A stretch of 64,000 bases of DNA, from positions 51,384,850 to 51,448,849 of the forward strand of contig OZ024795.1 in NCBI GenBank assembly GCA_964017045.1, given 5' to 3'. Each line of letters begins with the position of its first letter. Position 1 is the first letter of the stretch. Source of the stretch: Omphiscola glabra. Taxonomy: Eukaryota; Mollusca; Gastropoda; Lymnaeidae. A program made the translations under genes and the position numbers. Under the pieces are notes generated by a model. The model saw nothing but the letters and a program-made list of their open reading frames with translations. It did not search any database and was not told the origin of the DNA. Shown piece by piece: positions 31,201 through 39,055 of this stretch.

Positions 31201-33821
31201 ACTGGTGCTGGTCATCACAGATATTGCTACGAATGAAGTTGTTGAACGGTGGCAGTTTGACATAGAGTGTGACAAGACAGTCACAGCCACAACGTAATAG
31301 TCCTTTTAATAAATGTTCTTTAAAAATATTTTATGTAACTTTTGCTTTTACTAATTTTACTCTAATAACTGGAAAATTATGTTTGCTAAAAATTAAATGT
31401 TATGTAAATAGCTTACCAATTTCTATTCGAATTAATAAATTAATTTTGTGTAAATGCAATATAGTAGTATATTTAACTTTTACTCTTAATGAATAGATTA
31501 GTAGATTTATTGTTAATAGACCTTCTAATATTCCCATGTCTTGTATTTATTATGTTTTTTTCTTTTACTAGGAAACGTGATGTCTCTGACAAAGATATTA
31601 AAGAAGGCATTCGTTCAGTCATACGTCAAATCACAGCCTCTGTCACATTTTTGCCTCTGCTTGAATCAACATGTGAGTGTAGAATGTAGATATCATCTAT
31701 CTATTTTTACATTAGGAATGTTCATTTTGACCTTGACCCTTAGAGAGAGAGTATAATTGTACTCCTCAACTTCTGAATTCAACCCAAGTTAATACTCCAT
31801 AAATTGTTCAAGTTTTTGAAATTATCATCATCATTATGTCCCTTAGTTCATGGACCGTTGGGGCGCCACAGATGATATGAAAACTATCCTTCTCCATTCC
31901 TCTCTGTCTTCTGCACTACGTTTTTGAGATACTAGAAGCAATATTCTTTCAGAAAATGTCAATTTATTGTTACTACTTACATTGACAACTGTAACATTGT
32001 GTAATTTTTTTCATTCACTACATTCAAATTTCTGTCATACAAAATACAAGTTGGAAGGCACAAAATGAGTTCAAAACTCCTTTTCAATTGAAGTTATTAA
32101 ATTTATGTTCTATTATTGTATACTCTAGAACAAACACAAACATAAATGTCTTTGAATCTTTTTAGTGTAGGTTTTGGGGATCCAATCTTTGTCTTTTTTG
32201 TTCAATTTCCACCCTTTCCCATAACAAATTTGTCTGTAGCAATATGACTAAGATCAGGGCTAAAACTCAATATCTGACTGTTATGTAGGTGACTTGTTTA
32301 CTTCATTCTTTCCACGTGCTGTGAACTTTGTTTGACCCAAATTAGGTTGTACTGCGCTAGTATTAGGGTGTGGGTAGCCAAAAATAGTCTCCCTTTGACC
32401 TCGGCTACAAGTTGACAAATCCATTATCTGTTCGTTTCGAATATGGTAGAAACTTAAAGAAAAAGCCAGAAGCGAGTACAATGCGTAAGGCGGTTCCAGA
32501 GACATCTGTAGAAAACGACTATAAGAGGCCGATAGATTGAATGAGAGGGAGGCAAATCATTTATCACGTGTGTTATTTGTGCTACGAGACAGAGCTTTGT
32601 TCAATGTGTGTGTGTAGATTTTATTTTCATCATTGTACCACCTTTGCACATTGTATTTTATTAACATCGTACCGGTCCCAGCCAAACATTATGCTGTAAG
32701 TCCATATTTTTATTATATTTTCTTATGATTTTGTAATTTATTAATATTAACATATTAAAACTTTTTAATTGTAATTGGCCCTGGTTTGAGTATCGTATTC
32801 TTTGTTATTGTATTTATCATTTGGTATCGTCTTTTGTTGTGTACTGTTTAGAACGAGCCATACACCTAAATAAGAGATTAAATTCTCCATATTAATATAG
32901 TACTTAACATAACTCTTATTTCACCATCACCGCTAGAGCTAATGCTTTCAAGCATGTGGAATATCTCTGAAATCATTGCTTTCATTTTAATACATTTGAA
33001 ATAATTCCAGTAAAGAAGTCTTTTGGTTTTTGCAGGGGGGGGGGGGGGGGGACACTTCTGATTGGGACATTATGGCGGTCAAAAAATTGAGCAAATTTCA
33101 CTTCAAATTAATCACAACAAAGCCCTGATAAAAACACACAGATAGAAATGTAGTACCCTACATTAAATCATTTGCCTTTTTTAATGATGAATGTATTAGC
33201 CGTGACACCACAGAAAGTGAATGATATACGGGTCAATACTTTTTGTCAAGGACTTTATAAGCATAATAAGTAATATTGACAGACAAAAAAAGCCTTGCAA
33301 AACGTAATTATTTATGGGAAATCAAACATTTATCTTTTTTTTAAATAAGCAATTAAAAAACTAAGTTGAAATAATTCTAGTAGGTAACTTCATAAGCAGT
33401 TTATTGACAAATGTTTACATTGCTTTTACAATAGTATTTTATTCGTTTAGTTTTTTGGTTGTTTTTGTTTAAAGTTATACAGCTAACACCATAATTTACT
33501 GGTTAGGTTGTTGTTTTTTTTAAATGGAACTTTATCAACTGTGCTTAGATTATTTTTTTTTAAATCTATTGGTTCCCTCCCTTTTGTATCCTGTTGCATT
33601 CAAAATAATTCTTAACATATAAAATGTTTCATTCTTTCATTTCTTTTTCTACAGGCAGCTTCAATATTTTGGTGTACACAGACAAGGATCTCGATGTGCC
33701 AGAACAATGGGGCGAGACCGGGCCACATCTCATCATCAACTCGGAAGAAGTCAAACTCAAGTCCTTCTCCACATCAATCCACTCTGTGAAAGCAGCAGTC
33801 GCATTTAAGAAGTCGGACTAA
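10137..33821 (+). CDS. MAD2L1: MAD2 spindle-assembly checkpoint protein, five exons
   Basis: The protein is the HORMA-domain MAD2: at unattached kinetochores it converts from open to closed form, binds MAD1 and CDC20, and helps inhibit APC/C. Coding join: 10137-10203, 27868-28014, 31173-31293, 31572-31672, 33655-33821, in total 603 nt or 200 aa, close to the 205 aa of the human protein. All four introns are GT-AG and every split codon gives the expected residue. Conserved blocks include TDIVAEFF (about 15-22), NSILYQRGLYP, RWQFDIECDK, RSVIRQITASVTFLPLL and VYTDKD. The C-terminal safety-belt region is complete and ends AFKKSD. Intron 1 is about 17.7 kb and crowded with transposons; introns 2-4 are about 3.2, 0.3 and 2.0 kb. 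No AATAAA is seen in the 284 bp between the stop and the next transposon. Start: ATG in GAAAATGG, giving an N-terminus of family-typical length. Confidence 0.95.
10317..10510 (+). repeat. Right arm of the inverted repeat straddling MAD2 exon 1
   Basis: Inverted counterpart of 9118-9312. It contains GTGAGAATTTATGGCTAACT, GGTATCTTAGTAAATGCTCT and the hAT-style start CAGGGATTCTTAACC. It lies in intron 1, just after exon 1. Confidence 0.7.
10575..10758 (+). repeat. Left-terminal fragment of a TAGGTAC-family transposon
   Basis: Starts TAGGTACTTCGCCGAAACAA and continues through GGAAATGGGCGTCGGCG to CCATTCACATTAG. It is closely similar, inverted, to 17606-17789. It is cut at 10758 by an inverted right-type end (TAGGTACTTTGGTAAAAAAT). 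Confidence 0.75.
10759..11220 (-). repeat. Two inverted right-terminal fragments of the TAGGTAC family
   Basis: Right-type ends (TAGGTACTTTGGTAAAAAAT) start at 10759 and again at 10894. The second is followed by GCTGTTGTAGTTTTAAAGTT, GTCCTTTTTTAACATGGACA and TCTGTGACCCAATTCCGCTG, the reverse complement of 4007-4310. The two fragments share a segment, suggesting nested insertion or tandem duplication. Confidence 0.7.
11496..11503 (+). repeat. 8-bp target-site duplication, left copy (CCATTATG)
   Basis: Identical to 17095-17102, immediately outside the two ends of the transposon. Confidence 0.85.
12758..15262 (+). pseudogene. Transposase-like ORF with an RNase H-like (DDE) pattern, one internal stop
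   Basis: The frame opens at an ATG in a good context (CAGAATGG) and runs 835 codons with a single TAG at 14270-14272 (codon 505, probably a mutated Gln); the frame continues cleanly after it. Order of regions: about 130 residues with no recognised domain; a Pro/Ser/Asp repeat (PGPSTSDPGPSPSD, about 133-150); a Lys-rich coiled coil (about 160-290); then the catalytic-like half. There I see LSWDATSIDGYHINEIHIS (candidate first Asp), CNVHPLDGFANAAR (candidate second), RYVGNRMHVLF, and late HNMASERALGMLDWLWRR, which resembles the Glu-bearing C-terminal block of hAT enzymes. I do not recognise a named superfamily; catalytic assignments are inference. Confidence 0.75.
15225..15644 (+). pseudogene. 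C-terminal part of the same transposase, in the next frame
   Basis: An ORF of 139 codons overlaps the end of the preceding frame by 38 nt. At about 15220 the upstream frame degenerates (GSPPKRCSCAT, then stop) while this frame continues the Lys-rich style, so a 1-nt insertion probably split one protein of about 960 residues. The end reads YHGRILKVFDRKK..YITVSYW, reminiscent of small chromo/tudor-like beta folds, followed by an acidic tail. It could instead be a separate small ORF, but no independent signal supports that. Confidence 0.6.
15645..16899. other. Non-coding 3' part of the transposon
   Basis: AT-rich with no ORF of note. Contains AATAAA at 15893-15898 and ends in the right-terminal block shared with 4007-4310. 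Confidence 0.6.
17095..17102 (+). repeat. 8-bp target-site duplication, right copy (CCATTATG)
   Basis: Matches 11496-11503 exactly and directly follows the terminal CCTA. Confidence 0.85.
17103..17789 (-). repeat. Inverted left portion of another TAGGTAC-family element
   Basis: Read on the minus strand it starts TAGGTACTTCGCCGAAGCAA at 17789 and runs through GGAAATGGGCGTCGGCGCAA, GACTCCGCCCAT, ATAAGGCATCTTTCCCTC and GCCAATTCTCATTGATGTAG, matching the left 500 bp of the 11504 element. It forms a near-perfect inverted repeat of about 180 bp with 10575-10758. Confidence 0.75.
17800..18245 (+). repeat. Third copy of the compound hAT/MITE repeat
   Basis: Same order as 5572-5990: TATCAAAGGATAG, GTCACTTACAAAAGTTA, CCTAATAATAAGGTAACC, CCTAGCTACGCCACTG (end at 18158), CTGGTCTTCCACACCTCAGG. 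Confidence 0.7.
18282..21408. mobile_element. Related TAGGTAC-ended element, 3.1 kb, with a 7-bp duplication
   Basis: Left end TAGGTACTTCGCTAA and the inverse of TAGGTACTTCACTAA on the right, flanked on both sides by TCTTAAG (18275-18281 and 21409-21415). There is no transposase ORF. The interior holds a promoter-like stretch, an ATG with a consensus donor (at 18496, donor GTAAGT about 18532) and acceptor-like tracts near 19393 and 19834, but no open join that I can make. It is probably non-autonomous or has captured sequence. Confidence 0.65.
21430..21525. repeat. MITE terminus copy
   Basis: GGGGGGGTCTAACTTTGCGT followed by GACATCATTTATGGATGGCC; same family as 6050-6192 and 9510-9612. Confidence 0.6.
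21526..22329. other. AT-rich stretch with TAGGTAC-family scraps
   Basis: Contains an inverted end (AAGTACCTATACTG, about 21986), a right-type end (TAGGTACTTCGGTACAAAAA, about 22052) and a decayed left end (GGCAAGGGAGACTACTTCAA, about 22208). No gene. Confidence 0.5.
22330..22745 (-). mobile_element. tRNA-derived SINE (tRNA-Leu/Ser-like head)
   Basis: On the minus strand the head reads TAGCCGAGTGGTCTAAACTG (A box), CTCAAGTTGATGGTCTGGAG, then GTTCAATCCCCACCA (B box): a Pol III internal promoter. The body carries a module of about 110 bp twice (CCCGGGTGGATGGGACTCGC, GGCAACTCATCTAAGAGAAG, GAATTCAAACC). A decayed copy of the body is at 3372-3510. It is not a functional tRNA: there is no closed acceptor stem and an extended tail follows. 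Confidence 0.75.
22964..23890 (-). pseudogene. CR1/L2-like LINE, 3' end, frameshifted
   Basis: Minus-strand translation gives fragments typical of the C-terminal part of reverse transcriptase: ICHYLTVSTTKALVCALFLS with SPLDYGNSLLSGSPK (about 23580-23700), then ITYGERSFSFCALKQWNSLP and LHIRNIPTIQAFKTECKTHL (about 23215-23340). The 3' UTR has the CTTGAG..AGCCATGGGTTGGGG, GCGCTATA motif and ends in an (ATT)n-type microsatellite near 22964, as CR1/L2-like elements do. Frame breaks make it non-functional. Confidence 0.75.
23925..24260 (+). repeat. Internal fragment of the TAGGTAC family
   Basis: Matches 11850-11965 (TTCTTATTGAG.TAGG, TTAGTTATGCT, GACCATGCCCCC, TTTTAATGGCAGAAGA) and then, inverted, 11395-11490 (TCATTCATAAGATGGC, GGTCAGGGAAAGCTTCAATT). 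A rearranged relic. Confidence 0.55.
24290..24930 (+). pseudogene. Degenerate hAT-type transposase C-terminal region
   Basis: Broken frames still read SSLDTRLMMSEKDKLNGKAK, KFTRVLREMCEAK, ELCFLLSHCWKKVDRWFSVT and VNKEVSVKNLNTESLCTQDF, followed by remnants to about 24910. The LLSHxxxxVxRxFS block is the region where hAT-like transposases carry their C-terminal ER.FS motif. Several stops and no intact start. Confidence 0.5.
24931..25976. other. Gene-free intronic stretch with a dispersed repeat
   Basis: AT-rich. From about 25640 to 25930 it is a copy of the dispersed repeat also at 36465-36890 (interrupted there by a MITE) and, inverted, at 44800-44990: GTGTTTGGTGCATGATATTT and AAAGCGGGTGGAACATTAGA. 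Confidence 0.55.
25977..26520 (+). repeat. Tandem array: 17 units of 32 bp without indels
   Basis: Unit GAATGATATCTAAGTGGCAA plus 12 bp. The span is exactly 17 x 32. Only a few substitutions are visible: the first unit, GTGGAAATTT near 26415 and CAATGTATAT near 26484. It lies in MAD2 intron 1. Confidence 0.95.
26521..27505. other. Gene-free intronic sequence
   Basis: Ordinary AT-rich intron with A- and T-runs. No ORF, RNA gene or clear repeat. Confidence 0.5.
27506..27668. mobile_element. Candidate short MITE next to MAD2 exon 2
   Basis: Ends CAGACCTGTTTACTCTTACG and the inverse of CAGACTGTTTACCCTCAAAC form imperfect TIRs. A second partial copy (CTGTTTACTCTTACGATTTT) lies at about 28157-28205, on the other side of exon 2. 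The flanks share TATAAC but not at matching offsets, so the duplication is not proven. Confidence 0.4.
27868..28014 (+). CDS. MAD2L1: MAD2L1 coding exon 2
   Basis: Acceptor TTTGCAG, donor GTAGGT. Encodes residues 23-71, including NYGLNSILYQRGLYPPETF, VTMLVTCDKELQAFLD and IITQLK. Phase 1 at both ends. Confidence 0.95.
28275..28475 (+). repeat. Minisatellite of about 40 bp, 5 copies
   Basis: Unit around GGTTTACTGGGGTAGAAGGG and CGTGGATGTGGGGGTGA, diverged between copies. In MAD2 intron 2. Confidence 0.8.
28476..29196. other. Gene-free intronic stretch ending in a MITE terminus
   Basis: Nothing coding. 29099-29180 carries GGACATCCATAAATGATGTC with AAAAGTTAGAC, a copy of the terminus seen at 7193. 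Confidence 0.5.
29197..29800 (-). pseudogene. LINE reverse-transcriptase C-terminal fragment
   Basis: The minus strand at 29534-29782 reads EIMLEVKERITAGNRSYFSL, QKLLGSKNLSRGTKTIYTT, IIRPVEAYCSETLTLSEKQR, the thumb/connection segment common to many LINE polymerases. Downstream on the same strand come RWIADVEK- and GRALHG-like remnants of the usual C-terminus. 5' truncated and frameshifted. In MAD2 intron 2, antisense to the gene. Confidence 0.75.
29801..30030 (+). repeat. Dispersed repeat, inverted copy of 9655-9905
   Basis: GGTTTGTAAGACAAAATGAG, GGTATCAAATGAAAGATAAC and GACACGCAGCGCAG are shared. Confidence 0.6.
30031..31172. other. Remainder of MAD2 intron 2
   Basis: AT-rich, no ORF or recognisable repeat. 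It includes a CA-rich stretch at about 30890-31020. The acceptor for exon 3 is TTTTTACAG. Confidence 0.5.
31173..31293 (+). CDS. MAD2L1: MAD2L1 coding exon 3
   Basis: Encodes the end of codon 72 through the first two bases of codon 112: WLTDLSVAKLVLVITDIATN, then EVVERWQFDIECDKTVTAT. Donor GTAATA. RWQFDIECDK is a MAD2 hallmark. Confidence 0.95.
31572..31672 (+). CDS. MAD2L1: MAD2L1 coding exon 4
   Basis: Acceptor TTTTACTAG, donor GTGAGT. Encodes KRDVSDKDIKEGIRSVIRQI and TASVTFLPLLEST. Enters in phase 2 and leaves in phase 1, matching both neighbours. Confidence 0.95.
31673..33654. other. MAD2 intron 4
   Basis: AT-rich, no gene. A G-run lies at about 33037-33050. A short block at 31832-31930 (TTCATGGACCGTTGGGGCGC) looks like a LINE 3' end but is too short to classify. 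The acceptor is TTTTTCTACAG. Confidence 0.5.
33655..33821 (+). CDS. MAD2L1: MAD2L1 coding exon 5, with stop
   Basis: Encodes CSFNILVYTDKDLDVPEQWG, PHLIINSEEVKLKSFSTSIH and VKAAVAFKKSD, then TAA. This is the seat-belt segment that wraps the MAD1 or CDC20 ligand in closed MAD2. Confidence 0.95.
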
Positions 33822-34105
33822 GACTTGTTGTATTGGACAGCTTTCATTGTTGGACTTGTTCAGAGATGCATTTATACAAATTTCTAATTATTGGCTTTGC
33901 CTAAGGAGCACAAATTACAAATACAATTTTTTTGTTTCCGGTACTTGATTTGATATTTTTCATGAATTATTTGTAAATATTTTTTTTGGGTCATCAATAT
34001 ATATCTTTCATATCTAAAGTTATATGGGTTTGAATTAATTTTTTTTGTCTTGTGTTGTTGTATAGTGCAATATCTCTAATGTTAACTAGATAGTCTTACG
34101 TTTAA
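33822..34105 (+). other. Probable MAD2 3' UTR
   Basis: T-rich sequence between the stop and the piggyBac element. No AATAAA or ATTAAA is seen, so the transcript may end at a variant signal or within the transposon. Confidence 0.4.
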
Positions 34106-34259
34106 CCCTTTCCGCTGCAACATATTGTATATCCTGTCCGCTGCAACTGGGTGCGGCACACCCTGTACACTTATTATAATGGAAAAAACTGTTTCTAGCA
34201 ATTCCTGGCAACTGGGTGGATTACACCCATAGTCTTATATCACAGGGAATGGTTCTCTT

Positions 34260-34447
34260 CAGAGGTGTAGCTAAGGGGGACAGAGGGGGATAGATGTCCC
34301 TGGACGTCAGAATAGTTAGAAGCGTCAAAATATGCTTTGATATTATTTTATTGATGAAAATAATGGGCTTGAGAGTTGAAAAAAGAAAGGGAGGCTCTTT
34401 AAAATGAAACTTGTCCCCACGTGCCAAACACCCTAGCTACGCCTCTG
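34260..34447. mobile_element. hAT MITE nested in the piggyBac element
   Basis: Ends CAGAGGTGTAGCTAAG and CTAGCTACGCCTCTG inverted. The flanks GTTCTCTT (34252-34259) and GCTCTCTT (34448-34455) are an 8-bp duplication with one mismatch. It is a sister of 48604-48798. The insertion post-dates the piggyBac. Confidence 0.85.
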
Positions 34448-34714
34448 GCTCTCTTTATGTTATTTTCTTTTTTATAATGTGGCATGATTTAGTTCCCTTG
34501 TAACCAAACTCCTTTTACAGATCCCGTAGTTTCTCCGACTGAACCGTTTGTTCTGTACATTAATGAAAATGATGCAAATAATAGCTGACTGCAGCAACAG
34601 GGAAGGCAAGAAAGTAAAAGAAAACAAATGGCAAGGGGCTTTCATTTTCTGCCTACAACTCATTGGTGCTCTTCACCTCAACAGCATTTCAGTGGAATTT
34701 TTATTCAGCCCTAT

Positions 34715-35168
34715 TGATGGAAATCCTCTTTTTAGGGCAGCATTTTCAATGAAGAGATTCATATTGACTTTGACAACAATGATAGTTGATCATTCCTTTC
34801 CAGCTTGTGACATCTTTGATCCCTTAATAAGAGATGTATGAGAAGCATTCCTGAGTAATTTGGCAAAGTACTTTTTTCCTGGAGAGAACATCATAGTAGG
34901 TGAGCAATTCGTTGGTTTCAGAGGGCGATGCAGATTTATTCAATATGTGCCAAGCAAGCCCGACAAATATGGAATACAAATCTTCTGGTTCTGCGAATTG
35001 TTTTCAAACTATTCTCTTAGGCTTAGAGTCTGCCCATATCTCGGCAAAGAAAATGCAAGTCCTTTGCCAGCAAAGAGAAATGTTGGAATATTCCCAGAGA
35101 CTACGATTTCTCTCACAACAATCAAAGCCTGTCTCCGGGCGTTTTACACCCAGTTGCCGCGGAAAGGG
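34715..35168 (+). pseudogene. piggyBac transposase fragment (DDE_Tnp_1_7)
   Basis: Reads FSMKRFILTLTTM, a stop near 34839, then AKYFFPGENIIV, GEQFVGFRGRCRFIQYVPSK and PDKYGIQIFWFCE, the block around the first catalytic Asp of piggyBac transposases. Where the family has Asp-Glu-Gln this copy has Gly-Glu-Gln, so the catalytic residue is lost. Frame decays after WFCE. Clearly dead. Confidence 0.85.
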
Positions 35169-35273
35169 TTAAAATTAAAACCGCTGGAAGCCCACAAAGT
35201 AAAGGAAACATATTTGAGATTGTGCATTTTTTAGCAATGAGATTTTAGCAAGCAGTAACATTGGTAACAAAAT

Positions 35274-35708
35274 GTGGAAGGCAGTTATATTTCAATAGTA
35301 CAACAAGGTATGTTGAAGTGGAAGGCAGCTATATTTCAATAGTACAACAAGGTATGTTGAAGTGGAAGGCAGCTATATTTCAATAGTACAACAAGGTATG
35401 TGGAAGGCAGCTATATTTCAATAGTACAACAAGGTATGTTGAAGTGGAAGGCTGCTATATTTCAATAGTACAACAAGGTATGTTGAAGTGGAAGGCAGCT
35501 ATATTTCAATAGGACAACAAGGTATGTTGAAGTGGAAGGCAGCTATATTTCAATAGGACAACAAGGTATGTTGAAGTGGAAGGCTGCTATATTTCAATAG
35601 TACAACAAGGTATGTTGAAGTGGAAGGCAGCTATATTTCAATAGGACAACAAGGTATGTTGAATTGGAAGGCAGCTATATTTCAATAGGACAACAAGGTA
35701 TGTTGAAG
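35274..35708 (+). repeat. Tandem array of about 10 x 44 bp
   Basis: Unit GTGGAAGGCAGCTATATTTC plus 24 bp ending AAGGTATGTTGAA. One copy near 35398 is shortened. Confidence 0.95.
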
Positions 35709-36068
35709 CTTGAAATGAAGACAGGACACAACAACCCAAGAAAGACATAGAAAACAGTAAGTGTCTGGCTTTTGCCATGTTGGAGGGAGTGCTGTGCGAT
35801 TGCCGAAGTTGGGTTATCATATTGTTGATTGTGTGTGAACATTGCCAGCATGTGACAAACCAAAGTTTTTAATTAAAGTTTAAGACTTGAAAAAAAAATT
35901 ATATTAATTAAAGAGTAGTAATATAAGACTACAGGTTGAATTAACTCCCATGGTTTTGTATACCCGGGTACATTAGTTTTGAAATAAACCGGTTTGATCG
36001 GGTGAAGACATGAAATATATTTGCTTAGAGTTTGAGCCACGTAGTCACTATGGCACCCGGTTGCCATG
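35709..36068. other. Gene-free spacer between two arrays
   Basis: No ORF, RNA or repeat recognised. Confidence 0.5.
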
Positions 36069-36450
36069 TTGGCGGATCTGATCACGTCGAATATATCTGC
36101 CTTGAGCCATGTATACTATGAATGTGATGCTGGCAGATTTGATCACGTCGAATATATCTGCCTTGAGCCATGTATACTATGAATGTGATGTTGGCAGATT
36201 TGATCACGTCGAATATATCTGCCTTGAACTTTGTATACTATGAATATGATGTTGGCAGATTTGATCACGTCGAATATATCTGCCTTGAGCCATGTATACT
36301 ATGAATGTGATGCTGGCAGATTTGATCACGTCGAATATATCTGCCTTGAGCCATGTATACTATGAATGTGATGCTGGCAGATTTGATCACGTCGAATATA
36401 TCTGCCTTGAGCCATGTATACTATGAATGTGATGCTGGCAGATTTGATCA
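36069..36450 (+). repeat. Tandem array of about 6 x 61 bp
   Basis: Unit GGCAGATTTGATCACGTCGA, AATATATCTGCCTTGAGCCA, TGTATACTATGAATGTGAT, with few substitutions. Confidence 0.95.
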
Positions 36451-36656
36451 TATCAAATAAATCTTTTTCAGCCCCAAACCCCAAAAAATCAGTTACATAA
36501 AATTCCCATGAGATTTTAAAAACTATTGCAAGTGCGTTTGGTGTGCAATATTTTCTTTTGTTTTTCTGAAGTATTTGATGTAATTGTAATAAATCTGTGT
36601 TGTAAAAGCGGGTGGAACATTAGAATATTAATATAAAATTAAACATTCATGTAAAG

Positions 36657-36842
36657 CAGGCCTGCACAACTCGCGGGCCGCATGTAGCCCGCCAGCACCC
36701 ACTTTGTGGCCTGCGAAGTGACGTATTATTCTATTTTTATTATTTTCTTTACAGCCTCCTCCCTGTCCTATTTTTTCTCGGCTCGTACAAGGTTTTCCTA
36801 AAGTATTACGGCCCGTCTTACATTTTGAGTTGTGCAGGCCTG
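36657..36842. mobile_element. hAT MITE, 186 bp, inside a dispersed repeat
   Basis: Perfect 16-bp TIRs CAGGCCTGCACAACTC. The flanks ATGTAAAG (36649-36656) and GTGTAAAG (36843-36850) are an 8-bp duplication with one mismatch. The host repeat has an uninterrupted copy near 25895, which acts as an empty site. Confidence 0.88.
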
Positions 36843-36850
36843 GTGTAAAG

Positions 36851-37699
36851 GATTTATACGTAAAACTTAGTTTTTCGTGGTAGTTTAATTAAAATCTTAA
36901 ATTAAACAATTCACAAAAGTTTTGTGCTAGAACCCGATTTAGAGTTGCCGGTGTGGAAAATCCATTTTGAGGTTTCAACACTTCGGCTTGCAAAACGGGA
37001 ATAGCGGCGCGATCTTTTTATTTAACTGACTGGCCAAGACAACGTGACCGGTAAATGTAGGATCATTTGTAATGAGGTATTCAAAAGATAAGTCTTTTTT
37101 CAATATGTGCGGCTTGTGCAAGTGGTCAAACCCACACACAAAATAAAGAAGACTGCAGCTTTGCATTTTGAACTATTGCCCAAGCGTGTCAACAAATTTA
37201 GCACCAGGATGACACCTGGTGCCGGTAACGCTGATGGCTTAAACTTAAACATCGTTTTTCAATTTAAAAAAAAAATTAAATTGTGCAGTTTATCAAAAGT
37301 GGCTTAGATGGAATTATTTTTAACAAAACCCCTCTCCTGAAATTTAACGGCCCCACCTTAGTTACGCCCAGTGTTAAACGAGACAGGGTATACAATGAGT
37401 TTAAAAATTAAAATGGAAGTAGGGGTCTGCACAATATATATATACAGCACCATGGTTACTCAACCAACATACCATGCTCAGCCACGGAAATTTATTTTCT
37501 CACGGAAAACAGCCAAACAGATTAAAACTGTCTGACCTTAGAGCCAAAGTGTAAGGTAAGCCAACTGCCATCTGTGTGTTTGCACTTTGCTACTGTGTGA
37601 CGTAATACTGCCTTGCTTATAGTTAGAAAGAAGAAGAATGGACCTTTTTTTCCATTCATGTTTAAGAAAGGCTGATAAATCCACGAATCTTTGCGTGGT
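36851..37699. other. Gene-free stretch
   Basis: The first 40 bp finish the dispersed repeat interrupted by the MITE. No gene signal after that. Confidence 0.5.
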
Positions 37700-38035
37700 G
37701 TGTAGCACTAAATCGACGTGTGGTGCGTATATAGCACTAAATCCATGCGTGGTGTGTAGCGCTAAATCCATGCGCGATGTGTAGCACTAAATTCGTGCGC
37801 GTTGTGTAGCACCAAATCCATGCGTGATGTGTAGCACTAAATTCATGCGTGATGTGTAGCACTAAATCCATGCGTGATGTGTAGCACTATATCCATGCGT
37901 GATGTGTAGCACTAAATCCATGCGTGATGCGTAGCACTAAATCCATGCGTGATGCGTAGCACTAAATCCATGCGTGATGTGTAGCACTAAATCGACGTGT
38001 GGTGCGTATATAGCACTAAATCCTTGCGTGGTATG
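37700..38035 (+). repeat. Tandem array of 25-29 bp, about 13 copies
   Basis: Unit GTGTAGCACTAAATCCATGC plus GTGAT. A longer variant with GTGCGTATATAGCACT occurs near both ends. Confidence 0.92.
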
Positions 38036-38184
38036 CACTTAATAGGTTTGTCGCAAGAAAGTTACGTTACAAGTTACAGTACTTACAGTTACAGGCATTT
38101 GGAAAACAACAACTACTTCAAGAACATTTGCGTAATAAGATTGCTCCAACGAATGCATGTTTTACGATTTCTACTATTTCCACA

Positions 38185-39055
38185 CACCTTGAGCTGGGGG
38201 CAACATTTTCTGTTTGCAACCTACTCTGAGGACACCCTGAGCTGGGGGCAACCTTTTCTTTTTGGAACCTACTCTGATGACACCCTGAGCTGGTCGCAAC
38301 CTTTTCTGTTTGCAACCTACTCTGATGACACCCTGAGCTGGTGGCAACCTTTTCTTTTTGGAACCTACTCTGACACCCTGAGCTGGTTGCAATCTTTTCT
38401 GTTTGCAACCTACTCTGATGACACCCTGAGCTGGTGGCAACCTTTTCTGTTTGCAACCTACTCTGATGACACCTTGAGCTGGTGGCAACCTTTTCTGTTT
38501 GCAACCTACTCTGATGGCACCTTGAGCTGGGGGAAACCTTTTCTGTTTGCAACCTACTCTGATGGCACCTTGAGCTGGTGGCAACCTTTTCTGTTTGCAA
38601 CCTACTCTGATGGCACCCTGAGCTGGTGGCAACCTTTTCTTTTTGCAACCTACTCTGATGACACCCTGAGCTGGGGGCAACCTTTTCTGTTTGCAACCTA
38701 CTCTGATGACACCCTGAGCTGGGGGAAACCTTTTCTGTTTGCAACCTACTCTGATGACACCCTTAGCTGGTGGCAACCTTTTCTCTTTGCAACCTGCTCT
38801 GATGACGCCCTTAGCTGGTGGCAACCTTTTCTGTTTACACAACCCACTCTGATGACACCCTTAGCTGGTGGCAACCTTTTCTCTTTGCAACCTGCTCTGA
38901 TGACGCCCTTAGCTGGTGGCAACATTTTCTTTTTTCAGCCTACTCTGATGACACCCTGCTCTGTCTCGTGACACCTTGTTCTGGTGGCAAAATGTTATGG
39001 TGGGACATTGCTCTGGTGGTAAACTGCTACTGTAAGACACTGTTCTGGTGGCTAC
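38185..39055 (+). repeat. 48-bp minisatellite, about 16 copies, open in several frames
   Basis: The unit is a multiple of three and contains GAGCTGGTGGCAACCTTTTC, TGTTTGCAACCTACTCTGAT and GACACC. This keeps one + frame open for 324 codons (16-residue repeat, core LSWWQPFLFATYSD) and two minus frames open for over 200. One copy is 6 bp short near 38367, and copies decay from about 38840. Openness on both strands argues for repeat arithmetic, not a protein. Confidence 0.93.

Larger units (their letters stand above)
34106..35168 (+). mobile_element. Degenerate piggyBac element with TTAA ends
   Basis: Flanked by TTAA on both sides (34102-34105, 35169-35172). Terminal inverted repeats are CCCTTTCCGCTGCAAC and the inverse of CCCTTTCCGCGGCAAC. 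A subterminal block, GCAACTGGGTG, is repeated near both ends. At 1.06 kb it is far shorter than an autonomous piggyBac and contains only part of the transposase. Confidence 0.9.

Noticed and set aside
37997..38971. 324-aa repeat protein, and 208- and 222-aa proteins on the other strand
   Set aside because: They overlap on both strands within one 48-bp minisatellite; no start context, flanking exon or homology supports any of them.
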